64,000 nt of DNA from Streptomyces bathyalis (GCF_015910445.1 NZ_CP048882.1:4526001-4590000), one strand, 5' to 3'. Shown: positions 26,465 to 34,428, counted from the stretch's first letter. Translations and numbers: made by a program. The notes: generated from the sequence alone by a model not told the origin.

Positions 26465-29074
26465 TCAGTGCTCCTTGACCAGTTCGGCGTACGGGCCGCC
26501 GCGGGCGACCAGTTCCTCGTGGCGCCCGCGTTCGACGATACTGCCGTGGTCCAGCATGACGATCTCGTCGCTGTCGCGGACCGTGCTCAGCCTGTGAGCG
26601 ATGACGACGCACGCGCAGCCGCGCCGCCGCAGGTTGTCGATGATGACCTGCTCGGTCTGGGCGTCCAGCGCGCTCGTCACCTCGTCCAGCACGAGGATGC
26701 TCGGCCGGCGCACCAGCGCGCGGGCGATCTCGAGGCGCTGCCTCTGCCCGCCGGAGAGGTTGCGGCCGTCCTGCTCGACGCGGCTGTGGATGCCGCCGGG
26801 ACGGCGCGTGAAGTCGTCGAGCACGGCGGCGTCCCGCAAGGCGGCCGTGACGGCCTCGTCGGAAATGGACGGGTCCCACAGCGCCACGTTGTCCCGCACC
26901 GTTCCCTCGAAGAGGAAGACGTCCTGGTCCACGAAGGAGACGGAGGCGGCCAGCGCGCTGCGGGAGATGTCCTCCAGCCGCTGCCCGTCGATGCGGATCA
27001 CTCCCTCCCACGGGCTGTAGAGACCCGAAATCAGCCTGGAGACGGTGGACTTGCCGCTGCCGGAGCCGCCGACGAGCGCGACCTGCCGGCCCGGTCCGAC
27101 CGACAGGGAGAAGTCCGTGAGCAGCGGCTTGTCGAGCGGGCTGTAGCCGAAGGTGATGCTCTCCAGCGACACATGGCCCTTGAGGCGGCGGGTGTCGGCG
27201 ATGGGCTCGCGCCGCGAATAGAGCGAGTCGACGGGGAAGTTCTCCACGTCCTTCAGCCTGGCCACGTCGGCGGCGAAGTCCTGGATGCGTCCCGCGACGC
27301 CGTTGAGCCGCGTGATGGGAGCGGTGAAGCGCGTCACGAGCGCCTGGAAGGCGACCAGCAGACCGATGGAGATGTGCCCCTCGACCGCGCGCATGCCGCC
27401 GATCCAGAGGATCATCGCGCTGTTGAGCGTCGCGAGCGTGGGCGCGACGACGGCGAGCCAGGCCGTGGGCACGCCGAGCTTCTGCTGCTCCTCCAGGGTC
27501 GTGGCGTGCTGCCCGGACCAGCGGCGGAAGTACCCGTTCTCGCCGCCGGTGGCCTTCATCGTCTCGATCAACTGCAGGCCGGTGTAAGAGGTGTTGGTGA
27601 GGCGCGCGGTGTCCGCGCGGAGCTTCTGCGTGCCGGTGGCGCGCAGCCGGATCACCACGCGCATCGCGACGAGGTTCAACAGCGCGATGAGCACACCGAT
27701 GACGGTCAGCTGGGGGTCGTACGTCCACAGCAGCACCGCGTAGAGGATGACGACGATCGCGTCCACGCCCGCGGCGGCGAGGTCGCGGGAGAGCGTCTCG
27801 GCGACGGTGTCGTTGGACTGCAGTCGCTGCACGAGGTCGGCGGGGCTGCGCTGCGCGAAGAACGTGACCGGCAGCCGGAGCAGATGCCGGAAGAAGCGTG
27901 CGCTGCTGAGCGTCGAGGAGATGATGCGGCCGCGCAGCAGATTCGCCTGCTGGAGCGCGGTCAGCGCGGCGGTCAGCACGACCATGGCGCCCATCGAGGC
28001 GAACAGCACGCCCAGCAGCGACGTCTGGTCCCCGATGAGGAACATGTCGATGTACGTGCGGCTCAGCGCCGGCACCGCGGCGCCCACCCCGACGAGCAGG
28101 AGGCTGGCCAGCAGCGCGGCCAGCATCGTGCCGGTGGTGCGGCGAAGCCTCGCCGGCATGGCGCTCATGGCACTGGGACGCTTGCCGCCGCGGCGGAAGT
28201 CCTCACCGGGTTCGAAGGTGAGGACGACGCCGGTGAAGCTGGTGTCGAACTCGTCCAGCGGGACGAAACGCCGGCCCTTGTCGGGGTCGTTGATGTGCAC
28301 GCCGCGCTTGCCGAAGCGGCGTCCCATCCCCTCGTAGACGACGTAGTGGTTGAACTCCCAGAACAGGACGGCGGGTCCGGGCACCTCCGCGAGCGCCGCG
28401 GGCTCCATCTGCATGCCCTTGGCGGTCAGGCCGTAACTGCGGGCCGCCTTCAGGAGGTTGCTGGCGCGCGAGCCGTCGCGGGAGACGCCGCAGGCGATGC
28501 GCAGCTGTTCGAGGGGGACGTGCCGGCCGAAGTAGCCGAGGACCATGGACAGGGCGGCGGCGCCGCACTCCACGGCCTCCATCTGCAGCACGGTCGGTGT
28601 GCGTACCGACTTGTACCGGGGCTTCGGTATCTGCTGCGGCGACGTACGCCGGGCGGCGCCCGTACGGTGCTTGCCGCTGCTCTTCGCGCCGGACTTGCCG
28701 CTCTTGCCGGTCTCGGGGCGGTGTTTCCTGCGGCCGGGGGGCGGCAGCCGGTTCTCGCCGGTGTCGTCCGGCTCGGGGGCGCGTGCCTCCTCGGTGCGTG
28801 CCTTCTTGGGACGCGCGTCCTTCTTGGTGCGTGCCTTCCTTGGAGGTGCGTCCTTGGTGCGTGCCTTCTGGGAACGCGGCGCCTCGGTGCGTGACTTCGG
28901 GAAGCGCGGTGGTTCGGAACGCGGTGGTTCGGAACGCGGCGGTTCCGAACGCGGTGGTTCCGAACGCGGTGGTTCGGTACGTGCCTTCTGGGGACGCGCG
29001 GCCTCCGAACGCGCCGCTTTCAGGCGCGCGGCGCTCGTGCGCGGCTCCTTGGCGGCCTTCTGCCGCCGGCTCAC
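26465..29074 (-). CDS. NHLM-type C39 peptidase/permease/ATPase peptide exporter
   Basis: The GTG start at 29074 overlaps the HlyD-type gene's stop by four bases (GTGA). Of 869 residues, the first ~150 form a basic extension with five SEPPR units. The C39 peptidase follows, with Q164, catalytic C170 (MEAVECGAAALSMVL), His in NHYVVYEG and Asp in INDPDKG. Six membrane helices come next, then the ABC domain (Walker A GGSGSGKSTVS, signature LSGGQRQR, Walker B ILVLDEVTSALD). C39 exporters cleave the leader after a double glycine and transport the mature peptide. The presumed substrate is the small peptide at 30157. No lanthipeptide, radical SAM or YcaO maturase gene is nearby. Confidence 0.93.
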   Translation of the reverse strand: MSRRQKAAKEPRTSAARLKAARSEAARPQKARTEPPRSEPPRSEPPRSEPPRSEPPRFPKSRTEAPRSQKARTKDAPPRKARTKKDARPKKARTEEARAPEPDDTGENRLPPPGRRKHRPETGKSGKSGAKSSGKHRTGAARRTSPQQIPKPRYKSVRTPTVLQMEAVECGAAALSMVLGYFGRHVPLEQLRIACGVSRDGSRASNLLKAARSYGLTAKGMQMEPAALAEVPGPAVLFWEFNHYVVYEGMGRRFGKRGVHINDPDKGRRFVPLDEFDTSFTGVVLTFEPGEDFRRGGKRPSAMSAMPARLRRTTGTMLAALLASLLLVGVGAAVPALSRTYIDMFLIGDQTSLLGVLFASMGAMVVLTAALTALQQANLLRGRIISSTLSSARFFRHLLRLPVTFFAQRSPADLVQRLQSNDTVAETLSRDLAAAGVDAIVVILYAVLLWTYDPQLTVIGVLIALLNLVAMRVVIRLRATGTQKLRADTARLTNTSYTGLQLIETMKATGGENGYFRRWSGQHATTLEEQQKLGVPTAWLAVVAPTLATLNSAMILWIGGMRAVEGHISIGLLVAFQALVTRFTAPITRLNGVAGRIQDFAADVARLKDVENFPVDSLYSRREPIADTRRLKGHVSLESITFGYSPLDKPLLTDFSLSVGPGRQVALVGGSGSGKSTVSRLISGLYSPWEGVIRIDGQRLEDISRSALAASVSFVDQDVFLFEGTVRDNVALWDPSISDEAVTAALRDAAVLDDFTRRPGGIHSRVEQDGRNLSGGQRQRLEIARALVRRPSILVLDEVTSALDAQTEQVIIDNLRRRGCACVVIAHRLSTVRDSDEIVMLDHGSIVERGRHEELVARGGPYAELVKEH
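28906..28980. repeat. Five tandem 15-bp repeats encoding SEPPR units
   Basis: Five consecutive 15-bp units of GCGGTGGTTCGGAAC (one to two mismatches in copies 3-5) lie inside the N-terminal part of the C39 transporter gene. On the coding strand they give repeated Ser-Glu-Pro-Pro-Arg. The multiple-of-three unit keeps the frame and allows length variation by slippage. Confidence 0.9.
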
Positions 29075-29877
29075 GGGAGCAGCCAATCGATGGGGCGCTC
29101 CGAGGGCTGATGTATCGCGCCTTCGGCGATCGTCATGGAGTCGATCTTGTAGGGCGGGCCCTTCTCCGAGGACCATCTGTAACCGGACTTCGTCGTCGCC
29201 GACTTGTCCAGCGTCACCATGATCGCGATGGGCTGGCCGTCCTTGGTGAACTGCGCGCCGAGCTGGGGGTTACCGAGGAAGCTGGTGACCTGCTGGCGGG
29301 TCTGGGCGGCCCTGCCGACGGCCTTGACGCGGCCCCGCAGGACGCCGTACTCGTCGGTCGGCGCCGACTGGACGGTCAGGTCGACCGCGGCTCCGGGGGA
29401 GACCGTGGAACCGCTGCTGCCCGGTACGTACAGCATGGCCACGAGCGGCTCGTCCGCCCGCTCCACACGCTCGACGGTTGCCACGTCCTTGCCGGGGGCG
29501 ATCACGGAGCCGATCTTCGCGGTCAGCGATGTCATGCGGCCTGCGGACACGGTACGAACTGCCCTGTACCCGCGGTCCGTCTGCACCTTCAGCACCGGAG
29601 TGTTGGCCGGCAGCATGCGGCCCTCCTCGGCCAGCACCTGCACGACCTGGCCCGCGACGGGGCTCTGCAGCACGTAGCTGCCCTTGGCGTGGGTGAGGAC
29701 ACCGGGCGCGTCCAGCTTTCCGGAGACCTTGCCGGTGACAGCCCAATAGCCCGCTCCCGCCATGACGAGAACGGTCACGAGCAGCACGAGCCAGCCCTGC
29801 GGGCGCGCGTAGCGCACAGGCAGGTCGAGTTCCTCGGGGGACTGCAGCTTGGAAAACGCCTTCTGGCGGAACTGCAC
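29071..29877 (-). CDS. HlyD-type membrane fusion protein of the NHLM export system
   Basis: The 268-residue protein has a short cytoplasmic N-terminus and one membrane helix (GWLVLLVTVLVMAGAGYWAV). A periplasmic-adaptor-like biotinyl-lipoyl fold follows: VLTHAKGSYVLQSPVAGQVVQVL, then IGSVIAPGKDVATVERVE and GAAVDLTVQSAP. It is the partner of peptide ABC exporters in NHLM systems. In an actinobacterium without an outer membrane it may act as an assembly or docking subunit at the membrane. The GTG start has AGGG nine bases upstream. Its end overlaps the C39 transporter start by four bases, so the export genes form one operon behind the precursor. Confidence 0.88.
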   Translation of the reverse strand: MQFRQKAFSKLQSPEELDLPVRYARPQGWLVLLVTVLVMAGAGYWAVTGKVSGKLDAPGVLTHAKGSYVLQSPVAGQVVQVLAEEGRMLPANTPVLKVQTDRGYRAVRTVSAGRMTSLTAKIGSVIAPGKDVATVERVERADEPLVAMLYVPGSSGSTVSPGAAVDLTVQSAPTDEYGVLRGRVKAVGRAAQTRQQVTSFLGNPQLGAQFTKDGQPIAIMVTLDKSATTKSGYRWSSEKGPPYKIDSMTIAEGAIHQPSERPIDWLLP

Positions 29878-30044
29878 GGGGCTATTCCCTCAACTGCGTT
29901 CGTCGCTTTCAGGCATGACGCTTCCTTCGGGGCGGCGGGCGGTACACCGGGTTCGTCGGTCGAGCGGTCCGGCGCTCGGCCGCCGACGCCAATTCGGGGA
30001 CAAGGGCCACGAGTGTTCCACAACTGTCCCCGGACGCATCCGTA

Positions 30045-30072
30045 AGCCCCGGAACAAGGGGGTTCCGGGGCT
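30045..30072 (-). terminator. Hairpin between precursor peptide gene and transporter operon
   Basis: Arms AGCCCCGGAAC (30045-30055) and GTTCCGGGGCT (30062-30072) pair perfectly over 11 bp with a six-base loop. It lies 84 bp past the precursor peptide stop and 167 bp before the HlyD-type start. Partial termination or processing here would let the small peptide be made in excess over its exporter, as in many bacteriocin operons. That role is inference. Confidence 0.55.
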
Positions 30073-30156
30073 CACGTTCACCCCACTGGGATTCGGATGC
30101 TCCGAGCGGGACGGGCTGTGCACTGCTGGCCCGGCCGCTCGGTCGCGACCATCGCC

Positions 30157-30360
30157 TCAGAGACCGGCGAGGCCCGTGACCTGGGAGGTGTCGACACCGG
30201 TCAGGCCGGAGGCAACGCCGTTCACGGCGTCGGTGGTCTCGGAAACCGGGGCGACGGAGTCGGCGGTGCTCACAGCGGTGCCGACGACCGAGCCCAGGAC
30301 GCCACCCGAAACGTTGTCGAGGTCGTTGTCGGAAATCTCGCGGGTCTCAATGAAGTCCAT
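30157..30360 (-). CDS. Double-glycine leader precursor peptide, cysteine-free
   Basis: The 67-residue product has an acidic leader (MDFIETREISDNDLDNVSGG region) ending in Gly-Gly at positions 19-20, the cleavage signature of C39 exporters. The predicted mature part is 47 residues of Val, Gly, Ala, Ser, Thr and Asp, such as VLGSVVGTAVSTADSVAPVS and DAVNGVASGLTG. It has no Cys, Lys, Arg, Trp, Tyr or Phe, and a net charge of about -4. Databases hold similar Streptomyces peptides under names such as type A2 lantipeptide, but without cysteine and without a synthetase nearby it cannot form lanthionine. The GAAGGGA before the ATG supports the start. Role (bacteriocin, signal or surface peptide) is unknown. 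This is the likely cargo of the exporter genes downstream. Confidence 0.82.
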   Translation of the reverse strand: MDFIETREISDNDLDNVSGGVLGSVVGTAVSTADSVAPVSETTDAVNGVASGLTGVDTSQVTGLAGL

Positions 30361-31220
30361 GAGTTGAGCTTCCCTTCGCTTGCTTTGGTGTTCTCAATAG
30401 CAACGGCCGGCTCGGGGAAAGCCGTCCGGCCGTACGAGCGGTCGTCTGATGCCCGACGTCGGGAACCATTCGTTCAACTTCCGCGTCAGGGCCCGATCAA
30501 AGCATGCGTACATGCCGCCCGGCCACTCAACCGTGTGCTCGCCCGGCGCCGATACGGCCACTCAACTTCGTTGCGGTGTAGTCGCGTCCACGAATTCGTG
30601 GCGATCTCTTCACTTGTCACTCCTGGCGTGTCCGCACGGGGCGGTGTCTGACGCGACCTCAAATGGACATTCCCTCATCAACCTCACCGGCCCCGGTGTG
30701 GCCGGGTGCACATCCCAGGAGGCATGTGCCGTCCCTAAGGACCAGTTGTGCAGGTTCGCTGAATTCAGTTTCGGTGGGCAGCACTTGCTCCGGCCTGCGC
30801 AGGTCTGACCTGGGAATGGGGCCTCTGTCGAGGCGATCCACGGAAGAGGTGACTCGTGGTAATGGAAGAAATCCGCACCGGAGTCCTCCCGTAATACGAG
30901 CGCCTAAGGAGTGGTAAGGGCGAAATGACTCGTTCAAATGCTGAGACATGCACGCGGCGTGCACATCCGAATCATGGCCCGACCTCGGAAGCCGTTCCTG
31001 CCGTGGAATCCATAAGTGTCCTGCGATCGCCGCAACATGACGGCAAGTCAGCCAACTGCTCCGGTCCGTACGGAAATGGGGCTTTTCGACGCCTGGGAAG
31101 AGGTGGTCGCGTCCGGTGGGTGAATGCCCGGCACGCGCCCTCATGGAAGTCCCGGGGCGGGCGGGTGGACGGCCGCGGCCGAGAGGAGTGGGCGGGTGAC
31201 GGCACCGGCATCTGCCGGAC

Positions 31221-31288
31221 CTGGCCCGGCCGGTGACGGGCTGTGCGGTCCTGGCCCGGCCGGTGACGGGCTGTGCGGTCCTGGCCCG
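31221..31288. repeat. Tandem 30-bp direct repeat
   Basis: CTGGCCCGGCCGGTGACGGG plus CTGTGCGGTC (31221-31250) is repeated exactly at 31251-31280, and a third copy begins (8 bases, to 31288). It lies in noncoding sequence. The unit is a multiple of three, but no protein-like frame crosses it. It could be a slippage product or a double binding site. Confidence 0.85.
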
Positions 31289-31438
31289 CGATCGCCCCGG
31301 GGTGAAGGTGACCGGTCCTATATCCCGCGAGTGGGACAAAATCCAGGAAATCGGAGAGCCGTGCAGAACCGTGACGAATCCAGGCCGCCCTCGTTGAATG
31401 TGTGCAGGCTGGTCGTGGGCCTTCCCCACGTTGGCGAT

Positions 31439-31469
31439 CGAGGCCCCGGGCTCCTCCCCCGGGGCCTCG
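31439..31469 (+). terminator. Strong hairpin with T-rich tail upstream of the MFS gene
   Basis: Perfect 12-bp arms CGAGGCCCCGGG (31439-31450) and CCCGGGGCCTCG (31458-31469) flank a seven-base loop. GTCTTTCC follows on the plus strand. There is no plus-strand gene before it, so it may end a small untranslated RNA, or act as a leader attenuator for the MFS gene 75 bp downstream. A second small hairpin GTGGG/CCCAC lies just before it. Confidence 0.6.
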
Positions 31470-31543
31470 GTCTTTCCTGAACGGATCCGCCCGCCAAGGG
31501 TCGTCCGGAGAATGGCCCCGTGTGTACTGGGGAGGGTCAGCCA

Positions 31544-32869
31544 GTGCCGTCATGGAAGCGGAGCCGCCCGGTGCGAGCGACCAGTCCTCCGGCGCCGCCC
31601 CCGTCCGTGCGCCGGGCACGTGCCGCCGTCTCGGCCGTCTTCTTCGTGCACGGCGCGGTGTTCGCGTCGTGGGCCGCCCGCGTGCCCGCCGTCCAGGACC
31701 AACTCCAGCTGTCGGCAGGCATGTTGGGTCTCGTGATGGCCGGTCCCGGCCTGGGTGCCCTGGCCGGCAGTCAGGCGGGCGGGCTGCTGGTGCACCGGCT
31801 GGGCAGCCGCGCGGTCAGCGCCTCGGCACCGGTGTCGCTGTGCGTGCCCCTGGCCCTGGTCCCGGCCGCGCCCTCGGAGTGGACCCTGATGGCGGTGCTG
31901 GTGCTGCTGGGTGCCGCCGACGGGTGCACATCAGTGGCGATGAACGCCCAAGCGGTCGTCGTGCAGGGCCGGTACGGGCGCACGGTGCTCAACTCCATGC
32001 ATGCCATCCGCAGCATCGGAGCCGTCGCGGGAGGGCTGGCCGGAGTCGCCACCGTCTCCCTCGGCCTGTCGCTCGCCGCGCAGTTCGCCGTCATGGCCGC
32101 CGTTCTCGCCGTGCTCTCGGCGGTGGCGGCGTGCGGGCTGCTGCCGGACGGGGGACCGGTCGAGCCTGCGGGTGAAGGGGCCGGCGAACGCCGCGAGGGC
32201 GGCGCCGAAGAGGGCCGCACGCACCTGGCCCCGGCTCCGGCCGCCGAGGAACGGCAGGGGAGGCCGGTGAAGTCCTCGGGCGCGCGGCGCAGGTCGGCCA
32301 CCGTGCTGCTGCTCGCCGTGACGACCTTCCTCGCCGCACTCGTGGAGGACGCCCCCGCGTCCTGGAGCGGTGTGTATCTGCGTCACATCGGTGCCGACGC
32401 GGCCACGGCCGCCGCCGGGTACGCCGCCTTCAGCGCGGGCAGCGTCGTGACGCGGCTCCTCAACGACCGGCTCGTGAACCGCCTCGGGTGGGTGCGGCTG
32501 ATCCGGACCGGCACGCTGTGCTGCGCCGCCGTACTGGCCGCGGCCCTGCTCCTCGGGACTCCCGCGGTGGCGCTCGCCGCGTTCGTGGTCGCGGGCGCCG
32601 GGATCAGCGCGGTCTTCCCCGGTGCGTTCACCGCCGCGGGTGCGCTTCGCGATCCTGCGCCGGCGATGGGTCAGATCGGGTTCGCCGGCAATCTCGGCTG
32701 GCTGCTCGTCCCGCCTCTGATAGGCGGGCTGGCGACGCTCGTCGGGCTTCCGGCCGCTCTCGGAGTGCTGGTGCTCGCGTCCCTCGCCATCGCCGCGCTC
32801 GCACCGGTGGTACGTGCTGACACCGTCCGTACCACAGCCCTCAACGGCGTTACCGGCGAGTTGCGTTGA
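31544..32869 (+). CDS. Major facilitator superfamily transporter
   Basis: I use the GTG at 31544 because GGGGAGGG lies eight bases upstream; a GTG at 31520 is an alternative. About 441 residues with twelve predicted helices: AAVSAVFFVHGAVFASWAARVP for helix 1, VMAGPGLGALAGSQAGGLLVHRLGSR with the typical loop 2-3 motif, and a later half starting SATVLLLAVTTFLAALVEDAPASWSG. A charged loop of ~50 residues separates the halves. This YbjJ/FucP-like branch includes transporters of sugars and unknown effluxers, and the substrate is not predictable. A hairpin lies in its leader at 31439. Confidence 0.85.
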   Translation: MPSWKRSRPVRATSPPAPPPSVRRARAAVSAVFFVHGAVFASWAARVPAVQDQLQLSAGMLGLVMAGPGLGALAGSQAGGLLVHRLGSRAVSASAPVSLCVPLALVPAAPSEWTLMAVLVLLGAADGCTSVAMNAQAVVVQGRYGRTVLNSMHAIRSIGAVAGGLAGVATVSLGLSLAAQFAVMAAVLAVLSAVAACGLLPDGGPVEPAGEGAGERREGGAEEGRTHLAPAPAAEERQGRPVKSSGARRRSATVLLLAVTTFLAALVEDAPASWSGVYLRHIGADAATAAAGYAAFSAGSVVTRLLNDRLVNRLGWVRLIRTGTLCCAAVLAAALLLGTPAVALAAFVVAGAGISAVFPGAFTAAGALRDPAPAMGQIGFAGNLGWLLVPPLIGGLATLVGLPAALGVLVLASLAIAALAPVVRADTVRTTALNGVTGELR

Positions 32870-32900
32870 ACGCAAAACTTCTGCGCACGCGCCTATTTGG

Positions 32901-32910
32901 CAAGCGCTTG
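32901..32910. promoter_or_regulatory. CAAGCGCTTG palindrome upstream of the phospholipase gene
   Basis: This perfect 10-bp palindrome with a central CG resembles operators of LacI-family regulators. It lies 65 bp before the phospholipase A2 start and 31 bp after the MFS stop, in locally A/T-richer sequence (TTTGG before, TTCTGT after). It is a candidate operator; the regulator is not in view. Confidence 0.35.
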
Positions 32911-32974
32911 TTCTGTCATGCTCATGCTTCAACAGTTCCGATGTTGCTGCACCTCTCCCCCACGGAGGTAAGAA

Positions 32975-33451
32975 ATGCGTCGAAGACTCGCTGCGGGCGT
33001 CGTTGTTTCGTCCGCAAGTCTCCTCGCCGTCATCGGCACCGCCACAACCGCTGTCGCGGACCCGGCCGACAAACCCCAGGTCCTCGCGAGCTGGACCCAG
33101 ACCGACGCCGGGAGCCAGAACGCCTTCCTGGCCGCCAGGGCCGACCAGGGCTCATGGGCCGCCTACAACTTCGACTGGTCGACGGACGTCTGCTCCTCGT
33201 CCCCTGACAACCCGTTCGGCTTCCCCTTCGAGAACGGCTGCATCCGGCACGACTTCGGCTACCGCAACTACAAGGCTCAGGGCACCTTCGAGGCCAACAA
33301 GTCCCGCGTCGACAGCGCCTTCTACGAAGATCTCAAGCGCGTCTGCGCCGGATACAGCGGCGCGACGAAGGAGTCCTGCAACGCTCTCGCATGGACCTAC
33401 TACCAGGCCGTCGTGATCCTCGGCGTCAAGAAGGGCAGCCCGGTCGGCTGA
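32975..33451 (+). CDS. Secreted prokaryotic phospholipase A2
   Basis: The 158-residue protein begins with a Sec signal peptide (RRRLAAGVVVSSASLLAVIGTATTAVA). The mature part carries the prokaryotic PLA2 core FENGCIRHDFGYRNYKAQG with the catalytic His-Asp pair, and VDSAFYEDLKRVCAGYSG with the second Asp helix and Cys. Two disulfide-forming Cys pairs (DVCSSSP...NGCIRH and KRVCAGY...KESCNAL) fit the Streptomyces violaceoruber enzyme. It hydrolyses the sn-2 ester of phospholipids outside the cell, calcium-dependent in that family. GGAGG precedes the ATG by six bases. Confidence 0.93.
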   Translation: MRRRLAAGVVVSSASLLAVIGTATTAVADPADKPQVLASWTQTDAGSQNAFLAARADQGSWAAYNFDWSTDVCSSSPDNPFGFPFENGCIRHDFGYRNYKAQGTFEANKSRVDSAFYEDLKRVCAGYSGATKESCNALAWTYYQAVVILGVKKGSPVG

Positions 33452-33518
33452 CGCACCGCCGGACGGGGCACAGTGACGAAGTACCGCGAAGAGGTACCTC
33501 GATGAGGCACGGCGCAAC

Positions 33519-33561
33519 AGTGCGCGGGACGCCGCTCGGTGGCTGCGGCGTCCCGCGCACT
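33519..33561. terminator. Bidirectional terminator between phospholipase and zinc-ribbon genes
   Basis: Perfect 17-bp arms AGTGCGCGGGACGCCGC (33519-33535) and its complement (33545-33561) with a nine-base loop. It lies 67 bp after the phospholipase stop and 65 bp past the stop of the convergent small gene, so it can serve both. Confidence 0.7.
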
Positions 33562-33626
33562 CTCGTCATCCGGTCACTGCCCGCACGTCCCGCGCGGCGA
33601 CCGTGAGCATCCCTGTGCCGGGCGGA

Positions 33627-33860
33627 TCAGACGCTGTCCGCCAGTTCCATGCGCCCCTGCATGCGGGCGCAGCTGGCGCAGCAGAAGAAGCGCCCCTCGG
33701 CCTGCAGGCCGTGCCCGAGAATGCGGCACCCGCAGTTCTCGCAGATGGGGGCCATCTTCTGCGCGGCACACTCGAAGCTGTCGAAGGTGTGCACCGCGCC
33801 TGCCGCCCGGACTTCGAAGGTGTACTCGTAGTCGTTCCCGCAGACCTCGCATACGGCCAT
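33627..33860 (-). CDS. Small zinc-ribbon / Cys-rich metal-binding protein
   Basis: The 77-residue protein has paired metal-ligand knuckles CEVCGNDYEY, FECAAQKMAPICENCGCRI and FFCCASCARMQG, ten cysteines in all, plus His in AVHTF and LGHGL. The pattern of CxxC pairs with an FxCxxC element resembles zinc-ribbon or MYM-type proteins found next to CBS-domain and stress genes in Streptomyces. It is probably a zinc-binding cytoplasmic protein of unproved role. GAGGAG eight bases before the ATG supports the start. It lies 148 bp downstream of the CBS gene on the same strand. Confidence 0.75.
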   Translation of the reverse strand: MAVCEVCGNDYEYTFEVRAAGAVHTFDSFECAAQKMAPICENCGCRILGHGLQAEGRFFCCASCARMQGRMELADSV

Positions 33861-34008
33861 GGCATGGCTCCTCGGGTGATGTGGATGGCTTGACGGTGTG
33901 GAGAAGCGGACGGACCGCTTCGAAGCGGAGGCCGTCGGCCGGTGTGCGGCCGTGCGGCCTCCGCGCCTGTGCGGGTCCTGTGAGCAGTGGTCGGTGGTGC
34001 CGGTGTCG

Positions 34009-34428
34009 TCAGTGGTCGGCGCTGAGCGCCTCCACCAGTTCACCGGTCGTGGCGTTCGGCAGCGACCGGGCCACGTCGGCGACGGCCACCGTGCCGACGA
34101 GACGGGTCCCGTCGATCACCGGAAGTCGGCGCACCCTGTGGCGCGTCATCGTGGCCAGGATGTCCTCGGTGTCGTCGTCCGCGCCGATCGTGACCGCCTC
34201 TTCCTGGTTGAGGCTGCCCGCCGGGAACGCCTGCGGGTCGCGGCCCTTGCCGATCACCTTCACGACGATGTCCCGGTCCGTGACAACACCCTTGATCTTG
34301 TCGTCCTGGCCGCAGATGGGCAGGGAACCGACACCGGCCTCGGTCATTATTCGCGCGGCGTCGGCGGCCGTCTGATCCGTCTGGACGCAGTCGGCGCCGG
34401 GGCTCATCAGTTCTCGTGCCGTAGTCAT
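34009..34428 (-). CDS. Two-CBS-domain protein
   Basis: The 139-residue protein consists of two CBS motifs. The first is MSPGADCVQTDQTAADAARIM with VGSLPICGQDDKIKGVVTDRDIVVK; the second is EAVTIGADDDTEDILATMTRHRVRRLPVIDG with LVGTVAVADVARSLP. A CBS pair makes a Bateman module that binds AMP, ATP or related ligands. Stand-alone members are common in actinobacteria and are linked to stress or dormancy, as with the Hrp1-type proteins of mycobacteria. AGGAG lies seven bases before the ATG. Confidence 0.92.
   Translation of the reverse strand: MTTARELMSPGADCVQTDQTAADAARIMTEAGVGSLPICGQDDKIKGVVTDRDIVVKVIGKGRDPQAFPAGSLNQEEAVTIGADDDTEDILATMTRHRVRRLPVIDGTRLVGTVAVADVARSLPNATTGELVEALSADH

Larger units (their letters stand above)
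30361..31543. other. Gene-poor region upstream of the peptide export locus
   Basis: Almost 1.2 kb with no convincing gene. The sequence is visibly richer in A and T than its surroundings over 30361-31100. It contains an 8-bp inverted repeat ACGGCCGG/CCGGCCGT (30403-30410 and 30426-30433) just upstream of the precursor gene, a possible operator or hairpin. A 103-codon frame at 30925-31236 (plus) starts after AAGGGCGAA but has no recognisable features. A 30-bp tandem repeat and a terminator-like hairpin are listed separately. It may hold promoters, a small RNA or the relic of a lost gene. Confidence 0.4.

Noticed and set aside
26153-28894. Open frame of more than 900 codons opposite the two ABC transporter genes
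   Set aside because: The minus strand holds complete ABC, permease and C39 motifs. The plus-strand translation has no recognisable features.
28906-28980. Tandem repeats considered as a CRISPR-like array
   Set aside because: 15-bp units are contiguous, have no spacers and lie in frame inside a coding region.
30157-30360. Precursor peptide considered as a true lanthipeptide
   Set aside because: The core has no Cys, so no lanthionine ring can form, and no LanB/LanC/LanM-type gene is in the window. The leader only shows that a C39 exporter is used.
31221-31288. 30-bp direct repeat considered as CRISPR or an att site
   Set aside because: Only two contiguous copies with no spacer, no cas genes, no integrase and no tRNA nearby.
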